Origin: Enteractinococcus helveticum
GTDB lineage: Bacteria; Actinomycetota; Actinomycetes; Actinomycetales; Micrococcaceae
Assembly: GCF_001657475.1 (NCBI RefSeq)
Contig: NZ_LXEY01000118.1
Coordinates: 1 to 61,818, forward strand
Length of the DNA: 61,818 nucleotides
Direction of reading: 5' to 3'
The notes below the pieces were generated by a model. That model did not search any database. It was not told the DNA's origin and saw nothing but the letters and a program-made list of their open reading frames with translations. Below, one piece after another: positions 52,248-60,569 of this stretch; positions within the stretch are counted from its first letter, which is position 1; each line of letters begins with the position of its first letter. A program made the position numbers and the translations under genes.

Positions 52248-52697
52248 TTACGCCAGTCTTACAGGAGCCAATGATTCCCCGGCTGGGTAGACATTGTTGA
52301 AAGTCTCTAAAGCTTCCTCGGCAAGTACCAGGGGGAACTCGGAGCCAGAGGTTTCTTGAGAGACACCAAGTACCTCTCGCTGGGAAGTATCTGGCCAATG
52401 CATGGGATCAATCACGCAAAGTTCTGTACCTGTATCAGTCACGGTCAGCCACGGATTCATAAATATCACCAATAACATTCCACCGTGGGCTTGAATCCGA
52501 AGATCGCCGCCAAATTTCCAACGATACCCTCCACTAGCGAGTTCTTGGCGTTCTTCTAGCGGGAATATAAAATCGCCCGTTTCAGAGTCGCGACGTACGC
52601 CCTCGTTGGTAGCAATCATGCAATCTGGGAGTCTTTCTAGATATCCAAGGAAGCTTCGCTTGATACCCCACAACAAGTTCAAGACATTACCTTTCAT
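52248..52697 (-). CDS. stand-alone HtaA-like domain protein 2, no export signal
   Basis: The 149-residue protein begins almost at once with the HtaA pattern LLWGIKRSFLGYLERLPDC. It continues with GDFIFPL and WKFGGDLRIQAHGGMLLVIF, then NPWLTV. The Tyr/His pair expected of heme-binding HtaA domains is present (Tyr-19, His-71, 52 apart). There is no signal peptide, so it is cytosolic. Its ATG overlaps the GntR stop (ATGA), implying co-translation with the regulator. Together with the protein at 44120-44617 it makes two diverged copies of this rare arrangement in one regulon. The function is unknown. Confidence 0.72.
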   Translation of the reverse strand: MKGNVLNLLWGIKRSFLGYLERLPDCMIATNEGVRRDSETGDFIFPLEERQELASGGYRWKFGGDLRIQAHGGMLLVIFMNPWLTVTDTGTELCVIDPMHWPDTSQREVLGVSQETSGSEFPLVLAEEALETFNNVYPAGESLAPVRLA

Positions 52698-53389
52698 ACA
52701 GCATCTTTGGTACTCGCGCCGACATATCCGGTGCGTACCTCACGAGGGCGTGGAGAGTTCCACGGGGTAGCTGTAAAGTGATTCCCCGCGATACGTTCCG
52801 GATCCCGGTCGTCTGCTTTCAGTCCGGTCACCAGGTCTTCGTGTAACGCGATCCACTCATCGGTGGGCAGTGCCTCGAGCCACTCGAGTGACTGCATTCG
52901 ACAAAGTCGAAACTCATCCATCATGTCAGCAAACGCTTTACTCAAACGTGGGCTCCCGGCAAGGTCGACCAACGCTTGATGTAATTCACAATCCACACTA
53001 ATGCGGTCAAACCACGGGGTATCGTCTGTCATATTTCGCATCTTCGCGATCGCCGCGTCCACTCGGTTCCCCGGTTTGATACCTTTAGCTACGGCAACAC
53101 GATATGCCGTACTTTCCAAAGATTCACGAAGCATGAGGATGTCGTCGTACTCTTCCTGATTAAACTGCGGCACGGCCCATCCCCGGTTTTCGCGATAGCG
53201 TAATAGGCCGACGTTCTCGAGACGTGAGAGTGCTGCACGGAGAGTATGCCTGGATACCTCAAGTTCTTTCGCCAAGGGGGCTTCCTTAATCCGCTCCCCC
53301 GCTTCAATCCTTGCTCTGAAAATCTCGGTACGCAGGCGCTCTTCCAGTGCATCAACAACCGACACCGTTTGCAGTTTCTCGGTAGTCAT
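52694..53389 (-). CDS. GntR-family (FCD) transcriptional regulator
   Basis: The 231-residue regulator has the winged helix GERIKEAPLAKELEVSRHTL, then RAALSRLENVGLLRYRENRGWAV, and an FCD-type ligand domain with CELHQALVDLAGSPRLSKAF and WIALHEDLVTGL. FadR-type GntR proteins bind short palindromes of the TGT-N3-ACA kind, which is the core of the box found 77 bases upstream and at two other promoters of the island. I infer that it is the local regulator and autoregulates. It is co-translated with HtaA-like protein 2. Confidence 0.88.
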   Translation of the reverse strand: MTTEKLQTVSVVDALEERLRTEIFRARIEAGERIKEAPLAKELEVSRHTLRAALSRLENVGLLRYRENRGWAVPQFNQEEYDDILMLRESLESTAYRVAVAKGIKPGNRVDAAIAKMRNMTDDTPWFDRISVDCELHQALVDLAGSPRLSKAFADMMDEFRLCRMQSLEWLEALPTDEWIALHEDLVTGLKADDRDPERIAGNHFTATPWNSPRPREVRTGYVGASTKDAV

Positions 53390-53465
53390 TTCAAACCACT
53401 CTCATGTAACTAGTTTTACTTTTTGTTAGTCCTTCAAATGGCACTCCTCTTACCGCCATTGTGGT

Positions 53466-53481
53466 ACTGCTCAACAGTTTA
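53466..53481. promoter_or_regulatory. shared operator C (in front of gntR)
   Basis: Read on the minus strand it is TAAACTGTTGAGCAGT, with GA before it as in operator A (GATAAACTGT). It sits 77 bases upstream of the GntR start and after the aldolase stop, consistent with autoregulation. Confidence 0.6.
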
Positions 53482-53533
53482 TCTCAAGACACAGAATACA
53501 AGGAGCTTCCGTGGCCGGGAGGAGGTGCGTATC

Positions 53534-54337
53534 TCAGCTTGTCAGCTGTTTCGCCCGGTCTTCTAGACCCTGCAGAATCAGTCTTCGATCGCTGATCGTG
53601 TTGAAGATAGCCGCACCCTTGTCTCTCCAGACTGCAATCTCTTCTTGCACTTCTTCGTCAGTTCGGCCACGGTACAGGGTCGCAAACAGCGGGATGTTGG
53701 CTGCATGCGCTTCCGTCACGATGTGGTCAATCTGCTGGATGACTTCCCTGGCGGAGTTGTCTCCATAAAACCCCATGTCGTGAGCTAGATCGAAGGTTCC
53801 GAGGAAGACTGCATAGATACCGGGAACTTCTAGGATATTCTTTAGCTCAGCCACACCTTCTGGACTCTCAATAGCGACCGCGACAAAGATATTCTCATTA
53901 GACCAGTGGGCAAATTCCTTCCAATCGCCAGCCATATGGTTAGCAGCCCGGACGCTTGGGCATGCCCCACGGCGCCCCTGGTCTCCGAAGGGGATGTTTT
54001 GCGACCGATATCGTGAGGCGCTCACCACACGTTGAGCGTCGGCTTTGGACGAAACATGGGGAACCACTACCCCTAACGCTCCGGCATCTAATACCCTTTT
54101 GATCCAGACCTCATCATTAGACGGCACTCGTACGATAGGGGTTATCCCAACAGATTGAGCAGCTCGGATCATTGATACAACAGAATCCGTACCAAATGAA
54201 CCATGCTCCCAATCGATCATGAGGTGATCAAAGCCAGAGAGCCCCACCATCTCTACGATTTCAGGGCTGTTTGTCTGAATATTGACACCATAAGATGGCT
54301 TGCCTTGTTGTAGATTCGCTATGATCTTATTATTCAA
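53534..54337 (-). CDS. HpcH/HpaI-family class II aldolase
   Basis: The 267-residue aldolase of the 4-hydroxy-2-oxoheptanedioate type has DHLMIDWEHGSFGTDSVV, PIVRVPSNDEVWIKRVLDAG, VVVPHVSSKADAQRVV and AVAIESPEGVAELKNI, the metal and catalytic motifs of the family. It cleaves 2-oxo-4-hydroxy acids to pyruvate and an aldehyde. The usual GPNDL signature is GTFDLAHDMG here. Its start overlaps the FAD-enzyme stop by eight bases. It is the last gene of the P450 operon, so it probably performs the carbon-carbon cleavage after oxidation. Confidence 0.87.
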   Translation of the reverse strand: MNNKIIANLQQGKPSYGVNIQTNSPEIVEMVGLSGFDHLMIDWEHGSFGTDSVVSMIRAAQSVGITPIVRVPSNDEVWIKRVLDAGALGVVVPHVSSKADAQRVVSASRYRSQNIPFGDQGRRGACPSVRAANHMAGDWKEFAHWSNENIFVAVAIESPEGVAELKNILEVPGIYAVFLGTFDLAHDMGFYGDNSAREVIQQIDHIVTEAHAANIPLFATLYRGRTDEEVQEEIAVWRDKGAAIFNTISDRRLILQGLEDRAKQLTS

Positions 54338-55712
54338 CGCTCACCTTTTCTTTGACGCCGACGCTCAATGAGGCGGCAACGATGTTCCCGAACACTGCGC
54401 CTTTTCCAAGAGAAGAGCCGGTCATATACGCGGCTCCATGGAATCCGCCGGTGACCTCTCCCACGGCATAGAGTCCATCGATTACGTCCCCATCAACATC
54501 AGTAACCTGCCCCTGGGTATTGATCGTGACCCCTGCATAGGTTGTGGTCATGAGGGTTTTGGCAGGATAAGCGTAGAAAGGCGGTTCAATGATCTCTTGA
54601 AGCTCCCCGACGCCATTACATAGTGTCGTGCGTCCAATTTCATCTTCACCTTCGCCTCGAATAGCTGCGTTGTAGTTCTCAACAGTCTGGACCAGCTGAC
54701 TCGCAGGGAGATGGACCTGTTTAGCAAGCTCTTCAAGTGTTGCCGCATGATGAAGGTGTCCTAGATCTTCGAGCGTGTCCATATCCTTCAGCGCGACACC
54801 TCTATGCGATTTCGCACGTACCGTCGCGTCAAAGATTTGGAAGGCTATTGCATCGTCTTGGCCCAAGACAGCTGATCCAAGAGTTTTATAGTCCTGGGAT
54901 TCGTCGACAAAACGTTTAGCGTCTGTATTGACAATTATCCCGCCCATATAGAAAGAGGTCAGGAGTTCCTGCTGGGCTTCAGTGGTCTCGGGATGTGATC
55001 CATAGGTTCCTGATACTGCAAAGAAATCCGCCATGCCCGCGCCCAGTTTCCACGCCATTTTGAGACCGTCTCCCGTATTGCCCGGACCACCGTATGGAAT
55101 TGCAGACAGCTGCTGTGGAGCAAAAATGCTGAGGAGTTCAGTCGATCTTGAGAAGCCCCCGGAGGCAATAACAACGCCTCGGTCAGCACTTAGAGTTTCA
55201 CCGCTCTCGAGGATGACTCCAGTCACGCACCCACCCGGCTCACGGTTTAGAGACGTAATGCGGGTGTCGAGGAGGATCTTTCCGCCTAGTGATGTAAATT
55301 CCTGGTGAAGAAGCTCAACGACCTCGCGGATCCGGGTGCTGTGACCCCGTGCGACTGACTGGCCTGAACTGATCTCTACTTCCCCGAATTCCACCCCTTT
55401 TGCCTTCATCCACTCGTACGTCTGATATTGATTCTCGAGGTACGCATCAACTAGCGAGGGGTCATTGCGATATCCGCCCACCTCAAGTAGGTCTTTTCGA
55501 AACAGCTCAAGGCTATCGTCTACGCCGGCGGCCTGCTGTTCTTCTGTGCCGGTAAAAGCAAACCATCCACCACTCATCACAGTTGAACCACCGACGGATG
55601 GCATCTTTTCGACCAACAGGACGTCAAGACCTTTTTCTATGGCAGCTGTGGCACTAGATAGCCCTGCTATGCCAGCGCCGATAACAATAACGTCATAACT
55701 TTTTGCGCACAC
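54330..55712 (-). CDS. FAD-dependent oxidoreductase (fumarate reductase/KstD-like flavoprotein)
   Basis: The 460-residue flavoprotein opens with DVIVIGAGIAGLSSATAAIE and carries SVGGSTVMSGGWFAFTGTEE (FAD_binding_2), VVIASGGFSRS, and a C-terminal GAVFGNIVAA. This family includes soluble fumarate reductases, 3-ketosteroid delta-1 dehydrogenases and urocanate reductases. The exact reaction is unknown; an alpha,beta-dehydrogenation or alkene reduction is expected. It lacks a heme domain and a Tat signal. The GTG start has AGAGG seven bases before it, and the MFS stop is two bases upstream. Confidence 0.87.
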   Translation of the reverse strand: MCAKSYDVIVIGAGIAGLSSATAAIEKGLDVLLVEKMPSVGGSTVMSGGWFAFTGTEEQQAAGVDDSLELFRKDLLEVGGYRNDPSLVDAYLENQYQTYEWMKAKGVEFGEVEISSGQSVARGHSTRIREVVELLHQEFTSLGGKILLDTRITSLNREPGGCVTGVILESGETLSADRGVVIASGGFSRSTELLSIFAPQQLSAIPYGGPGNTGDGLKMAWKLGAGMADFFAVSGTYGSHPETTEAQQELLTSFYMGGIIVNTDAKRFVDESQDYKTLGSAVLGQDDAIAFQIFDATVRAKSHRGVALKDMDTLEDLGHLHHAATLEELAKQVHLPASQLVQTVENYNAAIRGEGEDEIGRTTLCNGVGELQEIIEPPFYAYPAKTLMTTTYAGVTINTQGQVTDVDGDVIDGLYAVGEVTGGFHGAAYMTGSSLGKGAVFGNIVAASLSVGVKEKVSVE

Positions 55713-55714
55713 TC

Positions 55715-56956
55715 TTAAACCTCTTTTCTAACTAAATTTGATGTCTTTTCTAAAGCACCTTGCTTCATGCGGGCTTTTCTGGTGGGTAGCAATAGCGCGG
55801 CCAGTAGAGAAATAATCACAACAGCCAAAAGCGCCCAAGCAGAAGAAAGATATCCTCCGGAATCGACTATGGCCCCGTAGATCACCGGGCCAAGAGCAAA
55901 TCCCCCAAAGATACTCAGGGAGATGATTCCGGATACCATCCCAATCTGGCTGGGCGGAAAGTACTGCAACGCAACGCCTGACAACACCACCGGTACCAGA
56001 GCATAAAACGCCCCGATGCCTGCTGCCCCGAGCCAGAAAAACCAAGCGACGCCAGAAATATGCACGGCCACTAGGAAGCTTTGACCAAGGAACAAGCCGA
56101 CACCCATCACTATCATGATCAGTCGAATATTTAGGGGTCGGTCGGCAAAGCGACTCCAAGCTAGGCGTGCCAGAAAGCCGACAAAGCCAATAACGACTAC
56201 GACCTGAGAAGCTGTAGCTATATCAAAACCCAGCTCTTCGTAACCGGCCAAAGGGAGCCCAAATAAATTCGACTGGAAACAGATAGCAGTCACGAACGCA
56301 TACACCATCACGACACCCAGCAAGGCCGTTTTCCAGGTAGCCTCCGACGGATATTTTGCAACGTCCTGTCGCTCTGCTAGGCCTTCCATAGGCGTAAAAG
56401 CTCGCCGCCTTGTTGCCAGAATCAGCAACAAGGACACCGCTGCGAGCAATACACCCGCTGTGAGTCCCAAGCGCCACCCAAAGACCGCAGCGATGGCAGG
56501 GAAGACAAAACCCGCAATGATTTGCGCGCCCTGTATTCCCATCTGCTTTGTAGACAGAACTCTCCCACGGCGTTGCGGAGCAACGAACTGGCCGACGGCT
56601 TTACTACTGACAGTTGTCGAAAGTGCTAGCGAACACCCTCCGGCCACGGCAGCAACTAATAACCCTGGCAGCGAGCTTGATGCGATGACACCCAACAGGC
56701 CCAGGATTGCAAACCCGCAGGTCAGGGCAATCCCCCGAAGAACACTGAGTCGGTCTGATAACCAACCCCAAGGAAGAGAGGTTATCGACGCAGTGACAAA
56801 AACGACTAGCGCAAACAAACTCAGTTCAACTCGAGATAACATGAGATCTTCGCGCAGCACGGGCCCAAGAACACTCACCCCCGCGGTTAACAAGCCCGAG
56901 ACACCCATGGTGGCTGTCAACGAACTTGTTAATACACCTGCAGAATATCGACTCAT
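55715..56956 (-). CDS. MFS transporter (organic-acid type)
   Basis: The 413-residue, 12-helix permease has LPWGWLSDRLSVLRGIALT in loop 2-3 and FLARLAWSRFADRPLNIRLI in the second half. It resembles monocarboxylate/oxalate-formate-type carriers. It lies inside the P450 operon, 15 bases after the SDR gene, so it may import the substrate or an alternative acid alongside the TRAP system. It is unrelated to the two MFS paralogues at 36-40 kb. Confidence 0.87.
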   Translation of the reverse strand: MSRYSAGVLTSSLTATMGVSGLLTAGVSVLGPVLREDLMLSRVELSLFALVVFVTASITSLPWGWLSDRLSVLRGIALTCGFAILGLLGVIASSSLPGLLVAAVAGGCSLALSTTVSSKAVGQFVAPQRRGRVLSTKQMGIQGAQIIAGFVFPAIAAVFGWRLGLTAGVLLAAVSLLLILATRRRAFTPMEGLAERQDVAKYPSEATWKTALLGVVMVYAFVTAICFQSNLFGLPLAGYEELGFDIATASQVVVVIGFVGFLARLAWSRFADRPLNIRLIMIVMGVGLFLGQSFLVAVHISGVAWFFWLGAAGIGAFYALVPVVLSGVALQYFPPSQIGMVSGIISLSIFGGFALGPVIYGAIVDSGGYLSSAWALLAVVIISLLAALLLPTRKARMKQGALEKTSNLVRKEV

Positions 56957-56971
56957 GCCCGGGCCTCGGTA

Positions 56972-57754
56972 TTAACCGAAGATACCGCCGTTGACATCAA
57001 TGACTGAACCGGTGACGAAACTTGAATCCTCAGAGGCCAGAAAGGAAATGGCAGCTGCTAGCTCATCAGGGGTTCCCACTCTTCGCAGAGGAACAGATTT
57101 GGCGAACTCCTCGTGGAGATTTTGGCTGGACCCCAATCCACTGACATCCGACAGTGGAGTCTTGATCCGCCCCGGCGCCACCGTGTTAGCAGTGACACCA
57201 TACGGCCCACAGTCACCCGCCAGATAGCGTGTAAAACTTATCACAGCTGCTTTCGAGGCGGCGTAGTGCGAGCCGCTGATCGGCATATACATGCGGCCCG
57301 CACGAGAGGCCACATTAATAATCCGGCCCCATCCCCGTTGCATCATCTCCTTCATGGCCCACTGCGACATCAAAAATGTCGCCGTCATATTAACATTCAT
57401 CACAAGATCCCACTGTTCTAATGTGATGTCCTGTACTGCGAAGGGGCCCCCATCGGCTTGCTTCGGGTGAATGCCCGCATTATTGACGAGAATATCGACG
57501 CCGCCGAATTCCTCATCAATCGACTCAACGCACCGCGCAATTTCATCGACACTGCTAAGATCAGCGATCTTTGCGTACACAGGCAATGAGGGGGAAGAAA
57601 GCTTTTCTGCTACCGCAAATGCGCTCTCGTCACGGTCGATGATGAGTACTTCGTGGCCGTTCTGGTGTAGTCTCTCAACTGTTGCGAGACCTATCCCGCT
57701 TGCGCCACCGGTCACTGCAGCCAATTTATCAGTGGGATGTTTAGTTTCTGTCAT
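56972..57754 (-). CDS. short-chain dehydrogenase/reductase (SDR)
   Basis: The 260-residue classical SDR has AAVTGGASGIGLATVERL (cofactor), DILVNNAGIHPK, SRAGRMYMPISGSHYAASKAAV (catalytic Ser, Tyr-x3-Lys) and VAPGRIKTPLSD. The acidic residue after strand 2 (IIDRDES) indicates NAD rather than NADP. It should oxidise a secondary alcohol formed by the P450 system in this operon. Confidence 0.9.
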   Translation of the reverse strand: MTETKHPTDKLAAVTGGASGIGLATVERLHQNGHEVLIIDRDESAFAVAEKLSSPSLPVYAKIADLSSVDEIARCVESIDEEFGGVDILVNNAGIHPKQADGGPFAVQDITLEQWDLVMNVNMTATFLMSQWAMKEMMQRGWGRIINVASRAGRMYMPISGSHYAASKAAVISFTRYLAGDCGPYGVTANTVAPGRIKTPLSDVSGLGSSQNLHEEFAKSVPLRRVGTPDELAAAISFLASEDSSFVTGSVIDVNGGIFG

Positions 57755-57799
57755 GAGCGTCCTTCCCGACTGGGGTTGAATATCTTCGGTTACGAAGAA

Positions 57800-57994
57800 T
57801 TATTCTTGGAGTGTGATGGCTTTCGCCGGGCAAGCATGCGCAGCACGACGAACGTTGTCGTGCTGATCTTCGGAAGGGTTTTCGTCCAATAGGATGACGA
57901 CGCCGTCTTCATCGCGCTGGTCGAATACTTCTATCGCTTCCATTACGCAGGCTCCTGCAGCGATGCATTTGTCCGTGTCGATTGCGATCTTCAT
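57800..57994 (-). CDS. [3Fe-4S]-type ferredoxin for a P450
   Basis: The 64-residue ferredoxin begins MKIAIDTDKCIAAGACVMEA and ends HACPAKAITLQE. It has only three cluster cysteines, Cys10-x5-Cys16 and the later Cys-Pro, with the fourth position taken by another residue. That is the pattern of P450-linked [3Fe-4S] ferredoxins in actinomycetes. It is preceded by the reductase gene and followed by the SDR gene on the minus strand. Confidence 0.92.
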   Translation of the reverse strand: MKIAIDTDKCIAAGACVMEAIEVFDQRDEDGVVILLDENPSEDQHDNVRRAAHACPAKAITLQE

Positions 57995-58044
57995 TGTCTC
58001 TACTCCTTTTAATTACGATGTATTCTGTATGGTGCTAGCTGTAT

Positions 58045-59217
58045 TTATTGGATTAGTTGAACAGTGCTAGCTTGCTTGAGTTCCCTGCGGTAGGGCATAA
58101 GCTGTTTTATGGCGTTCTTGCCAATAACGGCCTCGAGTTGGCCGTCCTTCCGCAAGACCGCGACGAGTTTGTTGTTTTCTCGATCATCCAGGACGATTTC
58201 GATGTCTGCTTCGCAGTCGATGTAGCCGTAGGCCTGCCATTTCTCCTGGTACTGATCAGTCCAGAAGAAAGGCAAATCCAAGGGAGCAGTATCCGTGCCG
58301 GTTAGTTGCGCGGCCACGATTTGGGCTTGTTCAGCGGCACTTAGTCGATGTTCGATGCGTCGATTCTCACCGATGATTGGATGGAACCAGTTGGAAACGT
58401 CACCGATCGCATAGATATTGTCGCCAGCGATCCCGCGAGCATCACACACAATACCGTTTTCCACGATGAGGCCAGAACCTTCTAACCAGCTCGTGGCAGG
58501 AAGCGTGCCGATGCCAACTAAGGCAGCATCCGCACGCAGCACAGTGCCATCCGAGAGGACCACAGACTCCAGCTTGCTGTCAGCGGCATTCCACGTTTCG
58601 ACGACCTGACCGAAGTGGAATTCGACGCCCTTTTCCTCATGAGATTCTTGAATGCGGTCAGACAGTACAGCCGGGAATTTTCCGTAAAGAACCCCCGTGG
58701 CAGGTTCTACCACGTGAACCTTGCAACCCTTCGAAACGGCGGTTGCTGCAACTTCTAGACCGATGAAACCCGCACCGACGACCAGGACATCGCGTCCCGA
58801 CTGCAGCTCTTCACGGAATTTCATGGAGTCTTCGAAGGTGCGTAGACTAATGGCGGAATCTATCCCCTCGGTCGCCGGAAGTTGGCGAGCGTCTACACCA
58901 GTGGCGATAATGAGTTTGTCGTACTCGAGGTTCGTCCCGTCGTCCAATTCCACTGTTTGGTGGGTCGAGTCCATTCGAACCGCAGATGTCCCCAGGACCA
59001 GCGTGATGTTGTTATCAGCGAGTTCTTCATGGGTGCAGAGTCTGACGAAGTCGAACTCCGCGCTACCGCTGAGCAATGCTTTGGACAGGGGTGGGCGGTC
59101 GTAGGGCAGATGGTTTTCTGCGCCCACGAGGGTGATGTTGCCATCCCATCCGCGCTCTGCCAGCGCTTCGGCTGCCGCCAGACCAGCGGCGCCTGCTCCA
59201 ATAATGAGGGCTTTCAT
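58045..59217 (-). CDS. NADH-dependent ferredoxin reductase (rhodocoxin/putidaredoxin reductase type)
   Basis: The 390-residue FAD reductase has ALIIGAGAAGLAAAEALAER and LPYDRPPLSKALLSG (FAD) and VVGAGFIGLEVAATAVSKG (NAD). The later DAALVGIGTLP and NIYAIGDVSNWF are typical. It transfers electrons from NADH to the ferredoxin encoded next. The gap to the P450 stop is two bases, so the two are co-expressed. Confidence 0.93.
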   Translation of the reverse strand: MKALIIGAGAAGLAAAEALAERGWDGNITLVGAENHLPYDRPPLSKALLSGSAEFDFVRLCTHEELADNNITLVLGTSAVRMDSTHQTVELDDGTNLEYDKLIIATGVDARQLPATEGIDSAISLRTFEDSMKFREELQSGRDVLVVGAGFIGLEVAATAVSKGCKVHVVEPATGVLYGKFPAVLSDRIQESHEEKGVEFHFGQVVETWNAADSKLESVVLSDGTVLRADAALVGIGTLPATSWLEGSGLIVENGIVCDARGIAGDNIYAIGDVSNWFHPIIGENRRIEHRLSAAEQAQIVAAQLTGTDTAPLDLPFFWTDQYQEKWQAYGYIDCEADIEIVLDDRENNKLVAVLRKDGQLEAVIGKNAIKQLMPYRRELKQASTVQLIQ

Positions 59218-59219
59218 GC

Positions 59220-60467
59220 TTATTTCTCCTCGAGCGTCCAGTTGACTTTCAATTCTTTAGGGCCACGCATCAGCATTTCGCTTCGCCAGTTCTCTGAAGG
59301 CACGGCAGCTTCGAAAGTAGCGAAGCGTGAGAGCACGGCATCAAGCACCTCACGGATTTCCATGCGGGCCAGCTGGTTGCCAGGGCATGCATGGGAGCCG
59401 AATCCGAACCGCAGATGGGTTTCGCCTTCGCGTGCGAAGTTCAATTCCATTGGATTTTCGAAAACCGATTCGTCAAAGTTTGCCGGATGCACCACCGGGT
59501 GGATGCCGTCATCTTTTTTGACCGTTACGCCACCGATTTCGACGTCCTCTGTTGCAATCCGTACTCGGGTGCCAGTGCCTGCAGGAACAACCCTGAGGAA
59601 TTCTTCGATAGCTCGTGGCAGGATCTGTCGATTATTCTTGAGGTACTGGAAGCGCTCAGGATCATGGGCGAGCCAGTAAAGAAGTCCACCAATGATGGAT
59701 GCTGTCGAGTCGTGTCCTGCGGTGAGCAGCACAAAGCCGACACCACCGAGTTCTTCGTCATCCCAGGTGCCGCCTACGTCCTCGAGCAAGGCACTGATGA
59801 GATCGTCTCCTGGCTCTTTATGACGCCGGGCAACGAGGTGATCGAAATACGCGTTGACCTTGTTGATATGTTTATTGGCTTGTTCTTCTGAAGCAATCCG
59901 GCCATTCATATGGTCCAATGCCGCTTCAAGGAAGATGTCGGTCTCATCAGCGGGCACACCCAGCAAGTCAGAGATGACAGCAAGCGGGACCTGTTCGGCA
60001 AACTGCCCCATAGCATCGGCGCCCTGGCCCTGCTTGATGAAATCGTCGAGGAAGTTTTCGACCTTTTCGCGTGTTCCCTCACGCATATTCATGACACGGC
60101 GGGCAGACAGGTGCTTTGCCAATACGCGTCTGCGGGCGATTTGTTCCGGTCCGTCCATCTTGTCGAAAGCCATCCGGAAGGGAGGTCGGCTGCCTTCGTT
60201 GAACCGTAATCGCGGGTAGTTGTTTCCGCGGTGCTTCCACACCACGAAGCGCTCGTCACTCATCACCTGGCGAACTTCGTTGTAACCAATGGCTATCCAC
60301 GCATCACCTTCGCCGAACGGCATGAGCGCTGGGACAACTGGACCGTAGTTCTTGCGTAGGGTGCCCAGGTCATGTTCTAACTCCGCTGCAACAATCAAAT
60401 CCTGTCGAGATTGCATCGGGTAGGGGACTTCTACCTCGACATCGACGTTACCTTCTTGAACACTCAT
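59220..60467 (-). CDS. cytochrome P450 heading the reductase/ferredoxin operon
   Basis: The 415-residue soluble P450 has I-helix FVLLTAGHDSTASIIGG, K-helix AIEEFLRVVPAGTGTRVRI and heme loop RFGFGSHACPGNQLARMEI, with Cys ligand at ~361. It is CYP105-like in general appearance. It is first in the operon P450-reductase-ferredoxin-SDR-MFS-FAD enzyme-aldolase. The ATG has AGGAG eight bases upstream. Operator B lies 24 bases before the start, between it and the divergent lyase gene. The substrate is unknown. Confidence 0.93.
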   Translation of the reverse strand: MSVQEGNVDVEVEVPYPMQSRQDLIVAAELEHDLGTLRKNYGPVVPALMPFGEGDAWIAIGYNEVRQVMSDERFVVWKHRGNNYPRLRFNEGSRPPFRMAFDKMDGPEQIARRRVLAKHLSARRVMNMREGTREKVENFLDDFIKQGQGADAMGQFAEQVPLAVISDLLGVPADETDIFLEAALDHMNGRIASEEQANKHINKVNAYFDHLVARRHKEPGDDLISALLEDVGGTWDDEELGGVGFVLLTAGHDSTASIIGGLLYWLAHDPERFQYLKNNRQILPRAIEEFLRVVPAGTGTRVRIATEDVEIGGVTVKKDDGIHPVVHPANFDESVFENPMELNFAREGETHLRFGFGSHACPGNQLARMEIREVLDAVLSRFATFEAAVPSENWRSEMLMRGPKELKVNWTLEEK

Positions 60468-60490
60468 GTGATCTTCTCCTGATTAATGTG

Positions 60491-60507
60491 TAAACTGTGC
60501 AACAGTT
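60491..60507. promoter_or_regulatory. shared operator B (between P450 and lyase genes)
   Basis: TAAACTGTGCAACAGTT contains the perfect palindrome AACTGT-GCA-ACAGTT (60493-60507). It is the best copy of the TAAACTGT-N3-RCAGT box and lies in the short gap between two divergent genes, 62 bases before the lyase start codon. Confidence 0.7.
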
Positions 60508-60569
60508 CACCACAAAACAAGGTGATGTGCAACTCTTTTCGAAATTTTTCAGATTTAACGGAGGAACCC

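Noticed and set aside
58033..58072. GCTAGC-containing hairpin around the ferredoxin reductase stop
   Set aside because: Short, bulged stem overlapping the stop codon with no T-run; it does not support a terminator call.
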